Assembly (NCBI GenBank): GCA_026393115.1
Contig: JAPLAU010000020.1
Location: 1 to 46,824, forward strand
DNA length: 46,824 nucleotides
Origin: Actinomycetota bacterium
Lineage (GTDB): Bacteria > Actinomycetota > Actinomycetes > S36-B12 > CAIYMF01
Reading direction: 5' to 3'
The notes under the pieces are model-generated. The model did no database searches, was not told where the DNA came from, and was given only the letters and a program-made list of their open reading frames with translations. This document shows, one piece after another, positions 17,617 to 29,607 of the stretch (position 1 is the first letter of the stretch; each line of letters begins with the position of its first letter). The position numbers and the translations under genes were made by a program.

Positions 17617-17857
17617 CCACACCGACCACGACGTCACCAGAGAGGTACGCCAGATCAGCTTCGCGGATATCGGCGAGGGCGATCGGATCTGACAGGATTC
17701 GCAGCGTTTCCTCAAGAACTGAAACTTCGTCGGCGCTCATCAACACGGCAACTACTCGACCGTTGCGAGTGATCTCAACCCGAGCCTGCTCGGCCTGGAC
17801 CTGATCAACAATCTCTGACAGGTGATCGCGCACGAATCGAATGGGTTCGGCAGTCAT
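17591..17857 (-). CDS. Phd/YefM-family antitoxin
   Basis: The 88-residue protein begins MTAEPIRFVRDHLSEIVDQV and has the Phd/YefM pattern RVEITRNGRVVAVLMSADE, the DNA-binding N-terminal domain. The C-terminal half (ETLRIL onwards) would wrap the toxin. The start ATG 17857 is 7 nt after a -10-like CACAAT that forms half of a palindrome, which fits autoregulation. It overlaps the toxin gene by about 26 bp. Confidence 0.88.
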   Translation of the reverse strand: MTAEPIRFVRDHLSEIVDQVQAEQARVEITRNGRVVAVLMSADEVSVLEETLRILSDPIALADIREADLAYLSGDVVVGVDAVRALRP

Positions 17858-17894
17858 GGACACAATTGTGGCGCTTTTCAAAGTGGGGCGTCAA
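17858..17894 (-). promoter_or_regulatory. Promoter and likely autoregulatory operator of the toxin-antitoxin pair
   Basis: On the minus strand TTGACG (17894-17889) is followed after 18 bp by CACAAT (17870-17865), then 7 nt to the ATG. The perfect 10-bp palindrome CACAATTGTG (17861-17870) covers the -10 box. This is where a Phd/YefM antitoxin would bind to shut off its own promoter. It is the best-formed -35/-10 pair in the window. Confidence 0.6.
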
Positions 17895-17935
17895 GTGCCG
17901 AAGCTCGGCTGTGGATGCCCAGAACGGGGATCATT

Positions 17936-17979
17936 GGGGCGCCTGAACGCGCTAAGTGCGCGCTTGGGTGCCCCCGATG
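17936..17979 (-). repeat. Dispersed palindromic repeat, copy B (inverted)
   Basis: Read on the minus strand this copy gives CATCGGGGGCACCCAAGCGC, then GCACTTAGCGCGTTCAGG and CGCCCC. It differs from copy A by only a few pyrimidine changes (CTTAG for CCTAG, TTC for CTA). It lies between the toxin-antitoxin promoter and the G-rich repeat that follows ligA. Confidence 0.8.
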
Positions 17980-17980
17980 G

Positions 17981-18083
17981 TGGGGGGAAAACCGCGGAAG
18001 GTGGGGGGGAAACCGCGGAAGGTGGGGGGGGGAACTGCGGAAGGGGGGAAACTGCGGGAGGGGACGGGGAGGGGACGGGGAAG
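17981..18083 (+). repeat. G-rich minisatellite after ligA
   Basis: Imperfect tandem units of about 17-22 bp alternate runs of 4-9 G with AAACCGCGGAAGG or AACTGCGGAAGG. They end in GGGGACGGGGAGGGGACGGG. Units start at 17981, 18002, 18023 and 18045. The tract is almost all purine on the + strand and has many runs able to form G-quadruplexes. It fills the space between the ligA stop and repeat copy B. No open reading frame in it looks real. Confidence 0.85.
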
Positions 18084-21228
<3,145 letters not shown>

Positions 21229-21280
21229 GAACACGCCGTACAGCGGGGAACCATCATCGGCAGATACACCCTTGAAAGGC

Positions 21281-21286
21281 TATCGT
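21281..21286 (+). promoter_or_regulatory. -10 box of the leaderless TRIC-like operon
   Basis: TATCGT is followed by 6 nt (CGATGT) and GTG 21293. The MetE-like/ligA transcript starts in the opposite direction from about 21230, with TACGGC at 21240-21235. The two promoters lie back to back. Confidence 0.5.
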
Positions 21287-21292
21287 CGATGT

Positions 21293-21985
21293 GTGATTCC
21301 GTTGGCCATCGACCTCGCGACGCTCACGCTTCCCAACTGGGCAGCGTTGGCAGCGGTGATCACTGGAAGCCTGGTCGGCGCCGAATTCGCGGCCCAGCGT
21401 GGATTCGACCCGATCGGCGTTTTCGGTCTTGCCTTTGCGCAGGGACTGGGCGGACTCATGATCCTCGAACTTCTTCTCCTCAACGGAACTCCGCAGTTTC
21501 TGTCCGATCCTCGGTATCTGATCGGCACCGCGATTGCATCGATTGCCGGCTTCTTCTTCGCGGGAGTTCTCACCCGATCGCGGCGAATACTCATGACCCT
21601 CGATGCCCTCTCGATGGGATTCTTGGTATGCGTGGGTGTTGACGCCGCGCTCACCGTGCAACTGCCCATGATCTCGGCGATGTTCCTCGGCACCCTGACG
21701 GCAACCGGCGGCATCGTGCTGCGCGACCTGCTCGCCGGTACCGCGCCCTCGCTGTTGCGCCCCGGCGTTCTCGTCGGAATGGCAGCCTTGCTGGGGTCAG
21801 TGTTTTACGTACTGCTCGCCCACTTTGTCAGCTGGCCACAGGGAATCGAGCAGTTGCTCACCGTCACTGTGGTGTTCTCGCTGCGCTTGCTGGCGGCTTG
21901 GCGCGGCTGGCGCACTCGCCCCACCAGCGAACTGAGCGACCAGTTGTGGGATCGGCTCACTCCCAGTTCAAGTAGCGACACCTGA
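21293..21985 (+). CDS. TRIC/UPF0126 membrane protein, first of a tandem pair
   Basis: The family (once called glycine transporter) forms seven-helix trimeric cation channels built from two inverted repeats. This 230-residue product has about seven membrane segments. The second repeat keeps the glycine/RD motif (TATGGIVLRDLLAG), but in the first repeat the usual GGGxxRD is GGLMILE. The C-terminus is polar (TRPTSELSDQLWDRL). The GTG start is set by the -10 box; an upstream reading would run into the opposing gene. It overlaps the next gene as TGATG, so two unequal subunits are made together. Confidence 0.8.
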   Translation: MIPLAIDLATLTLPNWAALAAVITGSLVGAEFAAQRGFDPIGVFGLAFAQGLGGLMILELLLLNGTPQFLSDPRYLIGTAIASIAGFFFAGVLTRSRRILMTLDALSMGFLVCVGVDAALTVQLPMISAMFLGTLTATGGIVLRDLLAGTAPSLLRPGVLVGMAALLGSVFYVLLAHFVSWPQGIEQLLTVTVVFSLRLLAAWRGWRTRPTSELSDQLWDRLTPSSSSDT

Positions 21986-22698
21986 TGGTCGGCGCGACCT
22001 TAGCCCTGCTCGCATCCGCCATTCACACGGTCGAGGTTCAACCACCCAACAACCTGTTCAACTTGCCTTCGTTTTTGGAAATCGTCGCCGTCACGACCGG
22101 AGCCCTCACCGGAGCTCTGCACGCAACCCACCGCAAACTCGACCCGATGGGTGTGATGGTGGTCGCCATTTGTACCGGTGTTGGCGGCGGCGCCATTCGC
22201 GATGTTCTGCTCAACAGCGGAATTCCGACGTTTCTGGTCAGCCCCACGTTGCTCGCAAATGCCATCCTCGCTGCGGCCGTAGCCACACTGTTTGCCCGTC
22301 CGATGCGGCATTTCACTCCGGTCATGAGCATCGTCGACACGCTGGTGATTGGCGTGTGGGTCGTCATCGGCGTGCAGAAGGCACTGCTCGTTGGACTCAA
22401 TCCCACAGCAGCGATGTTCGTGGGAGTTGTCGCGTGCAGCGGCGGCAGTCTGCTGCGCGATTTGCTCTGCAAGACCAAACCCGAAGTACTGCAGCCGGGT
22501 ACCTTCTTCGCGGCTGCCGCACTGGCCGGCGCGGGCGCGTACATCGCGTGCGCGCTGTTGGGCGCTCCCACCTGGGTCAGCATTACGGCCACCATGGGGA
22601 TCGCCACCGGACTACGAGCGGCGTCAACCATCTTCGGCTGGGAAACGCCGGTGGCTCCGGTACTTAGTGAGGCTGCGGCTGTCGCGCCGTCGACATGA
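21985..22698 (+). CDS. TRIC/UPF0126 membrane protein, second of a tandem pair
   Basis: This 237-residue paralog of the previous gene has about seven membrane segments. It carries both intact signature motifs: [17 protein letters not shown] in the first repeat and [18 protein letters not shown] in the second. The start ATG 21985 is coupled to the first gene's stop. The two could form mixed trimers. Its last 35 bp overlap the 3' end of mnmA on the other strand. Ion or substrate is not predictable. Confidence 0.85.
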   Translation: MVGATLALLASAIHTVEVQPPNNLFNLPSFLEIVAVTTGALTGALHATHRKLDPMGVMVVAICTGVGGGAIRDVLLNSGIPTFLVSPTLLANAILAAAVATLFARPMRHFTPVMSIVDTLVIGVWVVIGVQKALLVGLNPTAAMFVGVVACSGGSLLRDLLCKTKPEVLQPGTFFAAAALAGAGAYIACALLGAPTWVSITATMGIATGLRAASTIFGWETPVAPVLSEAAAVAPST

Positions 22699-23755
22699 TC
22701 GTGGCCGATCCGACGACGCGTGTTCGCTCATACAGCGCCACCGTCTGACCCGACGCCACGCCTCGCTCAGGTTCGAGCAGCGACACCTCGACACGATCGT
22801 CCTCGTACCGCACCGTCGCCGGCAATTCACGTCCGTGAGCGCGCATCTGCGCACCGACTGCGTCGCCCTGTTCGGGAGCAGGCCCGCACCAAATCGGCGA
22901 TTCGCCCACGATGAAGTCGACGCGCAGCAGTTGCTCGGGACCCACCAGAACCGTACGGGTCGAGGGGTCGACACCGACGACGTAACGCGGCGCACCGTCT
23001 GGGCGCGGCTGCCCGATGTGAAGGCCCTTACGCTGGCCCACGGTGAAGGCATGAACTCCTTCGTGCGCGCCGAGTTCGTCACCGGTTTCAGCATCAACGA
23101 TGGCTCCCGGCTCAGCGCCAATGTGTTCTCTAAGGAACTCACTGGTGCGACCGTCGGCAATGAAACAGATGTCATGACTATCGGGCTTGTCGGCGACCAA
23201 GAGTCCGCGTTCGACTGCGATGCGTCGTACTTCGTCCTTGCGTAGAGGGCCGAGCGGGAACAGTGAGTGTGCTAACTGCTCCTGCCGCAGCACCGAGAGC
23301 ACGTACGACTGATCCTTCGCATCATCTACTGAGCGGTGCAGTTCAACGTATTGACCGTTGTCATGCAGCGTTGCGTAGTGACCAGTGGCCACCGCGTCGA
23401 ACCCTAGATCGAGCGCACGATCGAGTACAGCCGCGAACTTGATTCGCTCATTGCAGCGCAAACACGGATTGGGCGTGCGACCCGCCGCATATTCAGCGAC
23501 GAAGTCATCGATGACGTCTTCCTTGAACCGATCGGCGAGATCCCATACGTAGAAAGGAATCCCGAGTACATCCGCAACGCGTCGCGCGTCGCGCGCATCT
23601 TCCAATGAACAACACCCACGGGCACCATCGCGGAATTCGCGGGGATCGGGAGTGAGCGCGAGGTGCACAGCCACGACTTCGTGTCCGGCATCAACGGCGT
23701 GCGCGGCCGCCACAGCTGAATCAACGCCACCGGAAAGCGCGGCGACAACCTTCAC
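22664..23755 (-). CDS. mnmA: tRNA-specific 2-thiouridylase
   Basis: MnmA activates U34 of tRNA(Lys/Glu/Gln) with ATP and inserts sulfur. The 363-residue protein has the PP-loop [12 protein letters not shown] at the N-terminus and catalytic cysteines Cys98 (NPCLRC) and Cys197 ([10 protein letters not shown]), followed by [11 protein letters not shown]. The GTG start overlaps the stop of the upstream cysteine desulfurase (GTGA), which would supply the persulfide sulfur. It ends with a 35-bp tail-to-tail overlap with the second TRIC gene. Confidence 0.96.
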   Translation of the reverse strand: MKVVAALSGGVDSAVAAAHAVDAGHEVVAVHLALTPDPREFRDGARGCCSLEDARDARRVADVLGIPFYVWDLADRFKEDVIDDFVAEYAAGRTPNPCLRCNERIKFAAVLDRALDLGFDAVATGHYATLHDNGQYVELHRSVDDAKDQSYVLSVLRQEQLAHSLFPLGPLRKDEVRRIAVERGLLVADKPDSHDICFIADGRTSEFLREHIGAEPGAIVDAETGDELGAHEGVHAFTVGQRKGLHIGQPRPDGAPRYVVGVDPSTRTVLVGPEQLLRVDFIVGESPIWCGPAPEQGDAVGAQMRAHGRELPATVRYEDDRVEVSLLEPERGVASGQTVALYERTRVVGSATIMSTARQPQPH

Positions 23756-24957
23756 TCCGAAGCACCCAACGAGCGTGACATCGGTCGGATGCGAGGGCGA
23801 CCAGCGCGGCGGGCGCGATCGACAACCGCGGGCAGAGCATCCAATAATTCGTCAACATCGGATTGTGTGGAGGTCCATCCGAGTGAGAAGCGCAGTGACC
23901 CGCGCGCAAGCTCAGGATCGACACCCATCGCCAGCAGTACGTGAGATGGTTCGGGAATTCCGGCGGTACACGCTGAACCGGTCGAGCATTCAACACCCTT
24001 GGCATCAAGCAACATCAAAAGCGCGTCACCTTCGCAGCCAGGGAAAGAGAAGTGCGCGTGGCCCGGCAGTCGGCCAGCAGGGTCACGATCTCCGGTGAGC
24101 ACTGCGTCTGGCACTGCCAGCAACACTCCACGCACGAGGTTGTCACGCAACGCACCGATTCTGACCGCCGAGTCTTCTCGGCATTCAACGGCAGCGGCGA
24201 GCGCAGCGGCGAACCCTGCAATTCCGGGGGCATCGAGAGTTCCGGAACGACTGCGCTCCTGGGATCCACCATGCAACACCGGCTCGAGAGTGCGACCCCG
24301 ACGAGCCACCAAAGCGCCGACGCCGTGGGGTCCGCCGACCTTGTGACTGCTGACCGTCAGTGCATCCAACCCCAGCAGCGCAAAGTCGATTGGAATCGAG
24401 CCCACGGCCTGGACTGCATCCGAATGCACCGGAATTGCCGCCTCACGAGCCAAGTCAACTATCTTCGCAACCGGCTCGATAGTGCCTACCTCATTGTTCG
24501 CTGCCATCACGCTGATCAATGCAATCGACGCAGGATCGCGCTCGATCAACTCGGCTAAGGCAGCCAGTTCAACGCGGCCCACCGAATCAACGCCGATTAG
24601 GTCGACATGGGCTTTCTCATGCTCACCGAGCCACAGCACTGGATCGAGCACTGCATGATGCTCGACTGCAGAGCACAGCACCCGCGTTCGCCCGGCATCA
24701 TCTGCCTGCCTGCTCCAGAAAATGCCCTTGATCGCGAGGTTGTCACTCTCAGTACCGCCGGAGGTGAACACCACCTCACCGGGACGACATCCGAGCGAAG
24801 CCGCGACCGATTCGCGGGCCTCTTCAACCAATTTGCGGGCATGGCGACCAGCCCCGTGCAGGCTGGACGCATTGCCGGTCTGCTCGTAGGCGGAAGTGAG
24901 TGCGGCGAGGGCCTCCGGTCGAACCGGGGTCGTTGCCGCATGGTCGAGATAGGCCAC
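23752..24957 (-). CDS. Cysteine desulfurase (IscS/NifS family)
   Basis: This PLP enzyme removes sulfur from cysteine and passes it as persulfide, here probably to MnmA. The 401-residue protein begins [20 protein letters not shown] and has the PLP Lys206 in [14 protein letters not shown] and the active-site Cys330 in [10 protein letters not shown]. The short ECSTGSAC loop is the class I (IscS/NifS) type. The GTG start 24957 is leaderless, with TACACT 6 nt upstream. It is the first gene of a two-gene operon with mnmA. Confidence 0.95.
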   Translation of the reverse strand: MAYLDHAATTPVRPEALAALTSAYEQTGNASSLHGAGRHARKLVEEARESVAASLGCRPGEVVFTSGGTESDNLAIKGIFWSRQADDAGRTRVLCSAVEHHAVLDPVLWLGEHEKAHVDLIGVDSVGRVELAALAELIERDPASIALISVMAANNEVGTIEPVAKIVDLAREAAIPVHSDAVQAVGSIPIDFALLGLDALTVSSHKVGGPHGVGALVARRGRTLEPVLHGGSQERSRSGTLDAPGIAGFAAALAAAVECREDSAVRIGALRDNLVRGVLLAVPDAVLTGDRDPAGRLPGHAHFSFPGCEGDALLMLLDAKGVECSTGSACTAGIPEPSHVLLAMGVDPELARGSLRFSLGWTSTQSDVDELLDALPAVVDRARRAGRPRIRPMSRSLGASE

Positions 24958-24963
24958 GCGACC

Positions 24964-24969
24964 AGTGTA
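24964..24969 (-). promoter_or_regulatory. -10 box of leaderless desulfurase-mnmA operon
   Basis: TACACT on the minus strand is followed by 6 nt (GGTCGC) and GTG 24957. There is no ribosome binding site. Confidence 0.55.
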
Positions 24970-25008
24970 GGCCCGGACGGATTACCCAGCCTCCGCAGAG
25001 CCGCCGCA

Positions 25009-25043
25009 CAGGGGCCCGGCAGGGGCTCGGGCAGGGGCCCGGG
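25009..25043 (+). repeat. Three GC-only tandem units after the SGNH gene
   Basis: The unit CAGGGGCYCGGG occurs three times in a row, ending in CGGGCC. The units can fold with each other (GGGCCC, GGCCCGGGC). They begin 5 bp past the SGNH stop and 40 bp before the desulfurase promoter, so they may act as a terminator between the two operons. Confidence 0.65.
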
Positions 25044-25048
25044 CGGGC

Positions 25049-26161
25049 CTAAGAAAGTGGCCCGTAGTCGCGCCCCATCGCATCGGCGACGAGTTTGGAG
25101 GTGATTTGAGCCGCCTTCCAACTCCAGTGGAAGTTATCTCCCATGCGGGCGCGGAAGGCGTCGTTGCCGAAGACGAGCGTGTCAACCCACTGACCGTCTT
25201 GCGCCGTGGGTCCGGCCAGATCGACAAAATGGGCGCCCTTGATACCCGTCGTTGCATTGGAAACCGCCACGTTGAGCTGGTGGTAGAGGTCGTTGTCGTG
25301 CGAGTTGCGGGCCGTCGGCGGGCCGCTCCAGTACACGCGGTCAACGCCGCGGTTGATCATGGCCTGGGTTACTACGGAGACTCGGCGCTGGTATTCCTTC
25401 TGCCATGCGTCGGTTCCACGCGGGAAGTAGGCCGATTGACGCTGCATGTCTTGGTTGTCGTTACCGCCCAAAATCACCACAACGGCGTCGGGCTTTTCCT
25501 TCTCGATCGTTGACAGGGCCCACGTGGCCCAGTTGAAGAACTGGGGTGTGGCCAATCCGGTGCCATCGCGCCAGATCACCTTCGACTTGGCAATCTTTTG
25601 GTGCGCAAACAACTCAGCGAGGCGATTGCCGGTGTAGGTCGTGAGTGAGTCACCAATCACCAACACCGATAAGGGCTTGGCAGCTGAGGGGTGTGCCACC
25701 TTGGCCGGCGCAACACGTGGCGGGTAGACGGGAGGAGGAGGGGGAGTATTGACGCCCGGCTTAGCCAGCGTGGCCGAGTCAACGACGGGGGCGCTGACGA
25801 TGTCGACTTCGATCTCACCGGAATTGTCGGTCACCGGCTCGCGGCCCAGCAACAGATCGAGTTGTTGACGAGGCCGATCAAGAGCCAACGCCGAACCCAC
25901 CACATCAAACGGAACCGCCACCGCGTGCACAACGGTGCGGCCCAATCCGGGCCGCATTCCCTCGGCCGTGTGCACCATCCAGTTCGAATTGAGCAGTCCG
26001 GCCACCAGCAGGGCGACCAGCACCACGATAAGCGCCTTACCGGCGGCCATTCCACGACTCGCGGGGGCCGACAGGGCGGGGTGATAGGTGGTTTCGCGAT
26101 CGGTGCGCTCGGCGGCGCGCTGCGCCCCACCCGTGCCCACCTGATCGTTGTCGCTACTCAT
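25049..26161 (-). CDS. SGNH-family (DUF459-like) hydrolase/acyltransferase, membrane-anchored
   Basis: The 370-residue protein has a polar N-terminus, one membrane segment (about 42-58), a Pro-rich linker (residues 140-148) and an SGNH domain outside the cell. Catalytic elements are visible: GDSLT with Ser172, the GGNDN block with Asn234, and Asp342/His345 in GDNFHWS. SGNH proteins paired with an MBOAT protein usually move acyl groups onto, or off, cell-wall or exported polysaccharides. ATG 26161 has GGGAGGGG just upstream and lies 30 bp after the MBOAT stop. The exact substrate is unknown. Confidence 0.88.
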   Translation of the reverse strand: MSSDNDQVGTGGAQRAAERTDRETTYHPALSAPASRGMAAGKALIVVLVALLVAGLLNSNWMVHTAEGMRPGLGRTVVHAVAVPFDVVGSALALDRPRQQLDLLLGREPVTDNSGEIEVDIVSAPVVDSATLAKPGVNTPPPPPVYPPRVAPAKVAHPSAAKPLSVLVIGDSLTTYTGNRLAELFAHQKIAKSKVIWRDGTGLATPQFFNWATWALSTIEKEKPDAVVVILGGNDNQDMQRQSAYFPRGTDAWQKEYQRRVSVVTQAMINRGVDRVYWSGPPTARNSHDNDLYHQLNVAVSNATTGIKGAHFVDLAGPTAQDGQWVDTLVFGNDAFRARMGDNFHWSWKAAQITSKLVADAMGRDYGPLS

Positions 26162-26191
26162 CTGCCCCTCCCTTCACCAATTGCGTGCGCT

Positions 26192-27790
26192 TTAGAACTG
26201 GAAGTAAATAAACGGCGCCACGCCGCCATCACCCACCAGCGCCAACATAAGGACGAGCAGCACACCCACGATGATTCCCTGAACGACCACTGGAATCCGG
26301 GAGAACCACCGCTCAAGTGTGCGCCAGATTCCACCCGGCAGGAATTGGGTGCCAATGCCCAGCACGATGGCCAGGAGCACCACGGGAGTCACCAGTGACG
26401 CACCGTCACCCCACGAGCCCACAAGACCGCCCAGCATCCCGAAGGCAGTCTCGAGGTCGGGCGACCGGAAGAACACCCAGGCAAGGCAGACGACCTGGAA
26501 CGTCACGAACCAACTCAGAATGCGCGCACCCGGAATGGGCCGTCGAGGTGTGGCATCTAACGGTGCCCGGGTCGCTACCGTTACGTCACCGTCGACTGCC
26601 GCCCCAGAGACTGGAGCCAGGCCTGGGCCGCTGGGAAGGATCGCCGTGTTGGCCCACTCCCCCGCAGTTTCTTCAGTGGGCTCGTGATCGACAGCGAGAG
26701 TCCCGGGAGTGGGAGCTCCTCGCCGGCCACCCGATCGCCGTTCGTTCCACCACCGTTCGACCGCCAAGCCCACTCCGTGGATGCCGCCCCAAATGACGAA
26801 GGTCCATGACGCTCCGTGCCACAAACCGCCGAGCAGCATGGTGATCATCAGATTGACGTACGTGCGCACATTGCCCTTACGACTGCCGCCAAGTGGAATG
26901 TACAGATAGTCGCGAAGCCATCGTGACAACGTCATGTGCCAACGACGCCAGAAGATCTGCAGACTCGTTGCCGAATAGGGCGAGGCGAAGTTTTGAGGAA
27001 ATCGGAACCCCAGCAGCATGGCGATACCAATGGCGATATCGGTGTAACCACTGAAGTCGCAGTAGATCTGCGCTGCGTACGCGTAAACGGCAGCGAGAGT
27101 GTCGGGCGACGAGTACGCAGAGGGACTGCCAAAGACAGGGTCAACAATTGCCGTCGCCAAGTAATCGGCGAGCACGACCTTCTTGAACAGCCCGCCGAGA
27201 ATGAGAAAGAGCGCCGGCACCACCGGAAGGTTGCGCGGACTCCTTGGCGTCGACAACTGCGGGATGAACTCTCGAGCCCGCACGATGGGTCCGGCCACCA
27301 CATGCGGGAAGAACGACAGGAAGACGGCGAAATCGATGGGCTTCGCCAGTTTCGTGATGCCGTGATAGACGTCGACCACGTACGAAATCGCTTGGAAGGT
27401 GAAGAAGGAGATTCCGATCGGCAACAGCACATTGAGCACCGGCATCGGCGCGCCGAGTCCGACTTTCGACAGGGCCGTGTTGAACGATCCTGCGAAGAAG
27501 TCGAAGTACTTGAACCAGCCGAGCAGACCGAGGTCAACAACGATCGCGACGATGAGCACTGCCTTACGAGCACGCTGTCGATCGAGTCGAGTGATAACCG
27601 TAGCTGCCGCCTGGTTGGCAACGATGGAAAACAGCAGCAGGAGAACCCAGTAGGCGTCAACGAAGCCATAGAAGAACAGCGACACCACGAGCATGAAAGG
27701 CTTCCACGCCGTGGGATTGGGCATGAGCAGCCACGACGCGGTCAAAACGATGGCGAAGAAGACCGCGAATTCGATAGTCGGGAAGATCAA
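26192..27790 (-). CDS. MBOAT-family O-acyltransferase
   Basis: This 532-residue integral membrane protein has about eleven membrane segments. It resembles AlgI/DltB/PatA, which pass acyl groups across the membrane to an extracytoplasmic acceptor. MBOAT hallmarks are WRRWHMTLSRWLRDYLYIPL and the catalytic His325 in GGLWHGASW. An inserted hydrophilic loop of about 75 residues (from about 345) precedes the last helices. The likely start is TTG 27790 (MIFPTIEFAVFF) with GGTGG upstream; no ATG fits. It forms a pair with the SGNH gene downstream. Confidence 0.92.
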   Translation of the reverse strand: MIFPTIEFAVFFAIVLTASWLLMPNPTAWKPFMLVVSLFFYGFVDAYWVLLLLFSIVANQAAATVITRLDRQRARKAVLIVAIVVDLGLLGWFKYFDFFAGSFNTALSKVGLGAPMPVLNVLLPIGISFFTFQAISYVVDVYHGITKLAKPIDFAVFLSFFPHVVAGPIVRAREFIPQLSTPRSPRNLPVVPALFLILGGLFKKVVLADYLATAIVDPVFGSPSAYSSPDTLAAVYAYAAQIYCDFSGYTDIAIGIAMLLGFRFPQNFASPYSATSLQIFWRRWHMTLSRWLRDYLYIPLGGSRKGNVRTYVNLMITMLLGGLWHGASWTFVIWGGIHGVGLAVERWWNERRSGGRRGAPTPGTLAVDHEPTEETAGEWANTAILPSGPGLAPVSGAAVDGDVTVATRAPLDATPRRPIPGARILSWFVTFQVVCLAWVFFRSPDLETAFGMLGGLVGSWGDGASLVTPVVLLAIVLGIGTQFLPGGIWRTLERWFSRIPVVVQGIIVGVLLVLMLALVGDGGVAPFIYFQF

Positions 27791-27832
27791 GTCAACCCAC
27801 CAGACCGCTCACACGCCCATTGTTCCGCCGAA

Positions 27833-27850
27833 TCCCGCTGCAGCGCGGGA
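27833..27850. terminator. GC-rich hairpin after etfA
   Basis: TCCCGC-TGCAGC-GCGGGA is a 6-bp stem and 6-nt loop, 15 bp past the etfA stop and before the MBOAT gene on the same strand. No T-run follows, so its action as an intrinsic terminator is doubtful. Confidence 0.4.
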
Positions 27851-27864
27851 CCTAAGAGGGTGTG

Positions 27865-28812
27865 TCAGCCCTTACGTGCGGTGACCTGATCGGTGAGCGC
27901 AGGAACGACGGTGAATAGATCGCCCACGACGCCGAAATCTGCCAGATCAAAGATCGGAGCTTCGGAGTCCTTGTTGACCACGATGATCGTTTTCGAGGTC
28001 TGCATTCCGGCCCGGTGCTGAATGGCACCGGAGATTCCGTTGGCGATGTACAGCTGCGGCGACACTGTCTTTCCGGTCTGACCAACTTGGAACTGGTGCG
28101 GGTACCAACCGGCGTCGGTTGCGGCACGCGAGGCACCCACAGCCGCACCGAGTGCGTCGGCGAGGCCTTCGATGACTGCGAAACCTTCCGCGCTTCCGAC
28201 CCCGCGACCACCCGACACCACAATCGCTGCCTCAGTGAGTTCGGGGCGACCATCCTTGGTCGAAACGACACGCGAGGTGATCGTGGCAAGCGTTGACGAC
28301 GCTGCGGTCTCGACCACAATGTCTTCGCGCGTTCCGGCGCCCGGAGCGGCTTCGGGTGCGGTGGCATTCGGTCGAACCGTGATGATCGGAACCCCGCGGG
28401 TGACCTTGGACTTGACCACGGTGGCTCCACCGAACACTGACTGCGTTGCGGTGAGGTCGGCGTCAACGTCGACGGCGTCGGTGAGAACGCCTGAACCGAT
28501 GCGCACGGCCAGGCGGCCAGCGATTTCCTTACCTTCGGCGGTGGAAGCGATCAGCACCGCAGCTGGCGACTTCTCGGCGACTACGGCCGCGAGGACATCG
28601 GTCTTAGGGGCTACCGGGTGCTCGAGCAACGTCGCGGAATCTGCCACGACGACCGTCTCGGCGCCGTATTCGGCGAGCGCTGCGGTGTCGGCATTGGGGC
28701 CAACCCACACGGCTACTGGCGTGCCCAAACGGCGGGCAAGCGTGAGCAATTCGAAGGTGACCTTCTTGATGTTTCCGTCGACGTGGTCGACGAGGACGAG
28801 GATCTGCGCCAT
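27865..28812 (-). CDS. etfA: Electron transfer flavoprotein subunit alpha
   Basis: EtfA binds FAD and, with EtfB, carries electrons from acyl-CoA dehydrogenases to the quinone pool. The 315-residue product has the alpha-type C-terminal FAD domain: VVSGGRGVGSAEGFAVIEGL, then GWYPHQFQVGQTGKTVSPQLYIANGISGAIQH as separate blocks, and a late IVVNKDSEAPIFDLADFGVV. The start ATG 28812 lies 15 bp after etfB. The order matches fixA-fixB (Rv3029c-Rv3028c) of mycobacteria. Confidence 0.96.
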   Translation of the reverse strand: MAQILVLVDHVDGNIKKVTFELLTLARRLGTPVAVWVGPNADTAALAEYGAETVVVADSATLLEHPVAPKTDVLAAVVAEKSPAAVLIASTAEGKEIAGRLAVRIGSGVLTDAVDVDADLTATQSVFGGATVVKSKVTRGVPIITVRPNATAPEAAPGAGTREDIVVETAASSTLATITSRVVSTKDGRPELTEAAIVVSGGRGVGSAEGFAVIEGLADALGAAVGASRAATDAGWYPHQFQVGQTGKTVSPQLYIANGISGAIQHRAGMQTSKTIIVVNKDSEAPIFDLADFGVVGDLFTVVPALTDQVTARKG

Positions 28813-28827
28813 GTCTGCTCGGCTCCC

Positions 28828-29607
28828 TTAGATGAACTTCTGGGTGGACAGGAATTCGGCGATCTTCGCGCCGCCGTCACCACCGTCTTCAACGATGGTG
28901 CCCTTCTCGCGCGGGGGACGGGCGGCGAATGAATCGACCGCACTCCACGCCTGAGCAAGACCGACCTGCGATGCGTCGATACCGGCATCGGCGAGTGTGA
29001 GCTTCTCAACCGGCTTCTTCTTGGCCGCCATGATGCCCTTGAACGACGGGTAGCGAGGCTCATTGATCTTCTCAACTACCGAGACCAACGCCGGGGTGCT
29101 GGCCTCGACTTCGTCGTAGCCGTAGTCGGTGACGCGCTGGATGCGCACGGTGCCGCCGTCGACCTCGACCTTGCCAGCGAAGGTGAGCTGGGGAAGTGAG
29201 AGGCGCTCGGCCACCATGGCGGGAACAACGCTCATGCGCGCGTCGGTGGATTCGGAGCCGAAGATGACCAGATCGAACTCGCGGCTCTGCAAGACCTGCG
29301 CGAGTGCGTACGAGGTACCGACCGCGTCGGTACCGCTCAGGCCGTCATCGATGAGGTGAATGCCGGCGTCGGCACCCATCGACAGTGCACGTCGGAGCGC
29401 TTCAGCTGCGTCTTCGGGACCCATGGTCAACACGGTGACGTCACCCCCGTGAGCCTCAGTGAGTTGGAGCGCGGCCTCAACGGCGTACTCGTCCAACTCG
29501 TTGAGAACCCGATCAACCGACGCGCGGTCGAGGGTGGAGTCTTCAGGCGACAATTTCTTGTCGGCCCAACTGTCAGGAACCTGCTTAATGCACACGACGA
29601 TTTTCAT
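28828..29607 (-). CDS. etfB: Electron transfer flavoprotein subunit beta
   Basis: EtfB is the AMP-binding partner of EtfA. The 259-residue protein starts MKIVVCIKQVPDSW and has the ETF-beta signature around DLVIFGSESTDARMSVVP and VEKINEPRYPSFKGIMAAKKK. ATG 29607 is preferred, though GGAGG lies 12 nt upstream, somewhat far; a 12-residue in-frame extension is unlike the family. It is the first gene of the etfBA operon. The 136 bp between it and the DUF2510 gene show no clear feature. Confidence 0.96.
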   Translation of the reverse strand: MKIVVCIKQVPDSWADKKLSPEDSTLDRASVDRVLNELDEYAVEAALQLTEAHGGDVTVLTMGPEDAAEALRRALSMGADAGIHLIDDGLSGTDAVGTSYALAQVLQSREFDLVIFGSESTDARMSVVPAMVAERLSLPQLTFAGKVEVDGGTVRIQRVTDYGYDEVEASTPALVSVVEKINEPRYPSFKGIMAAKKKPVEKLTLADAGIDASQVGLAQAWSAVDSFAARPPREKGTIVEDGGDGGAKIAEFLSTQKFI

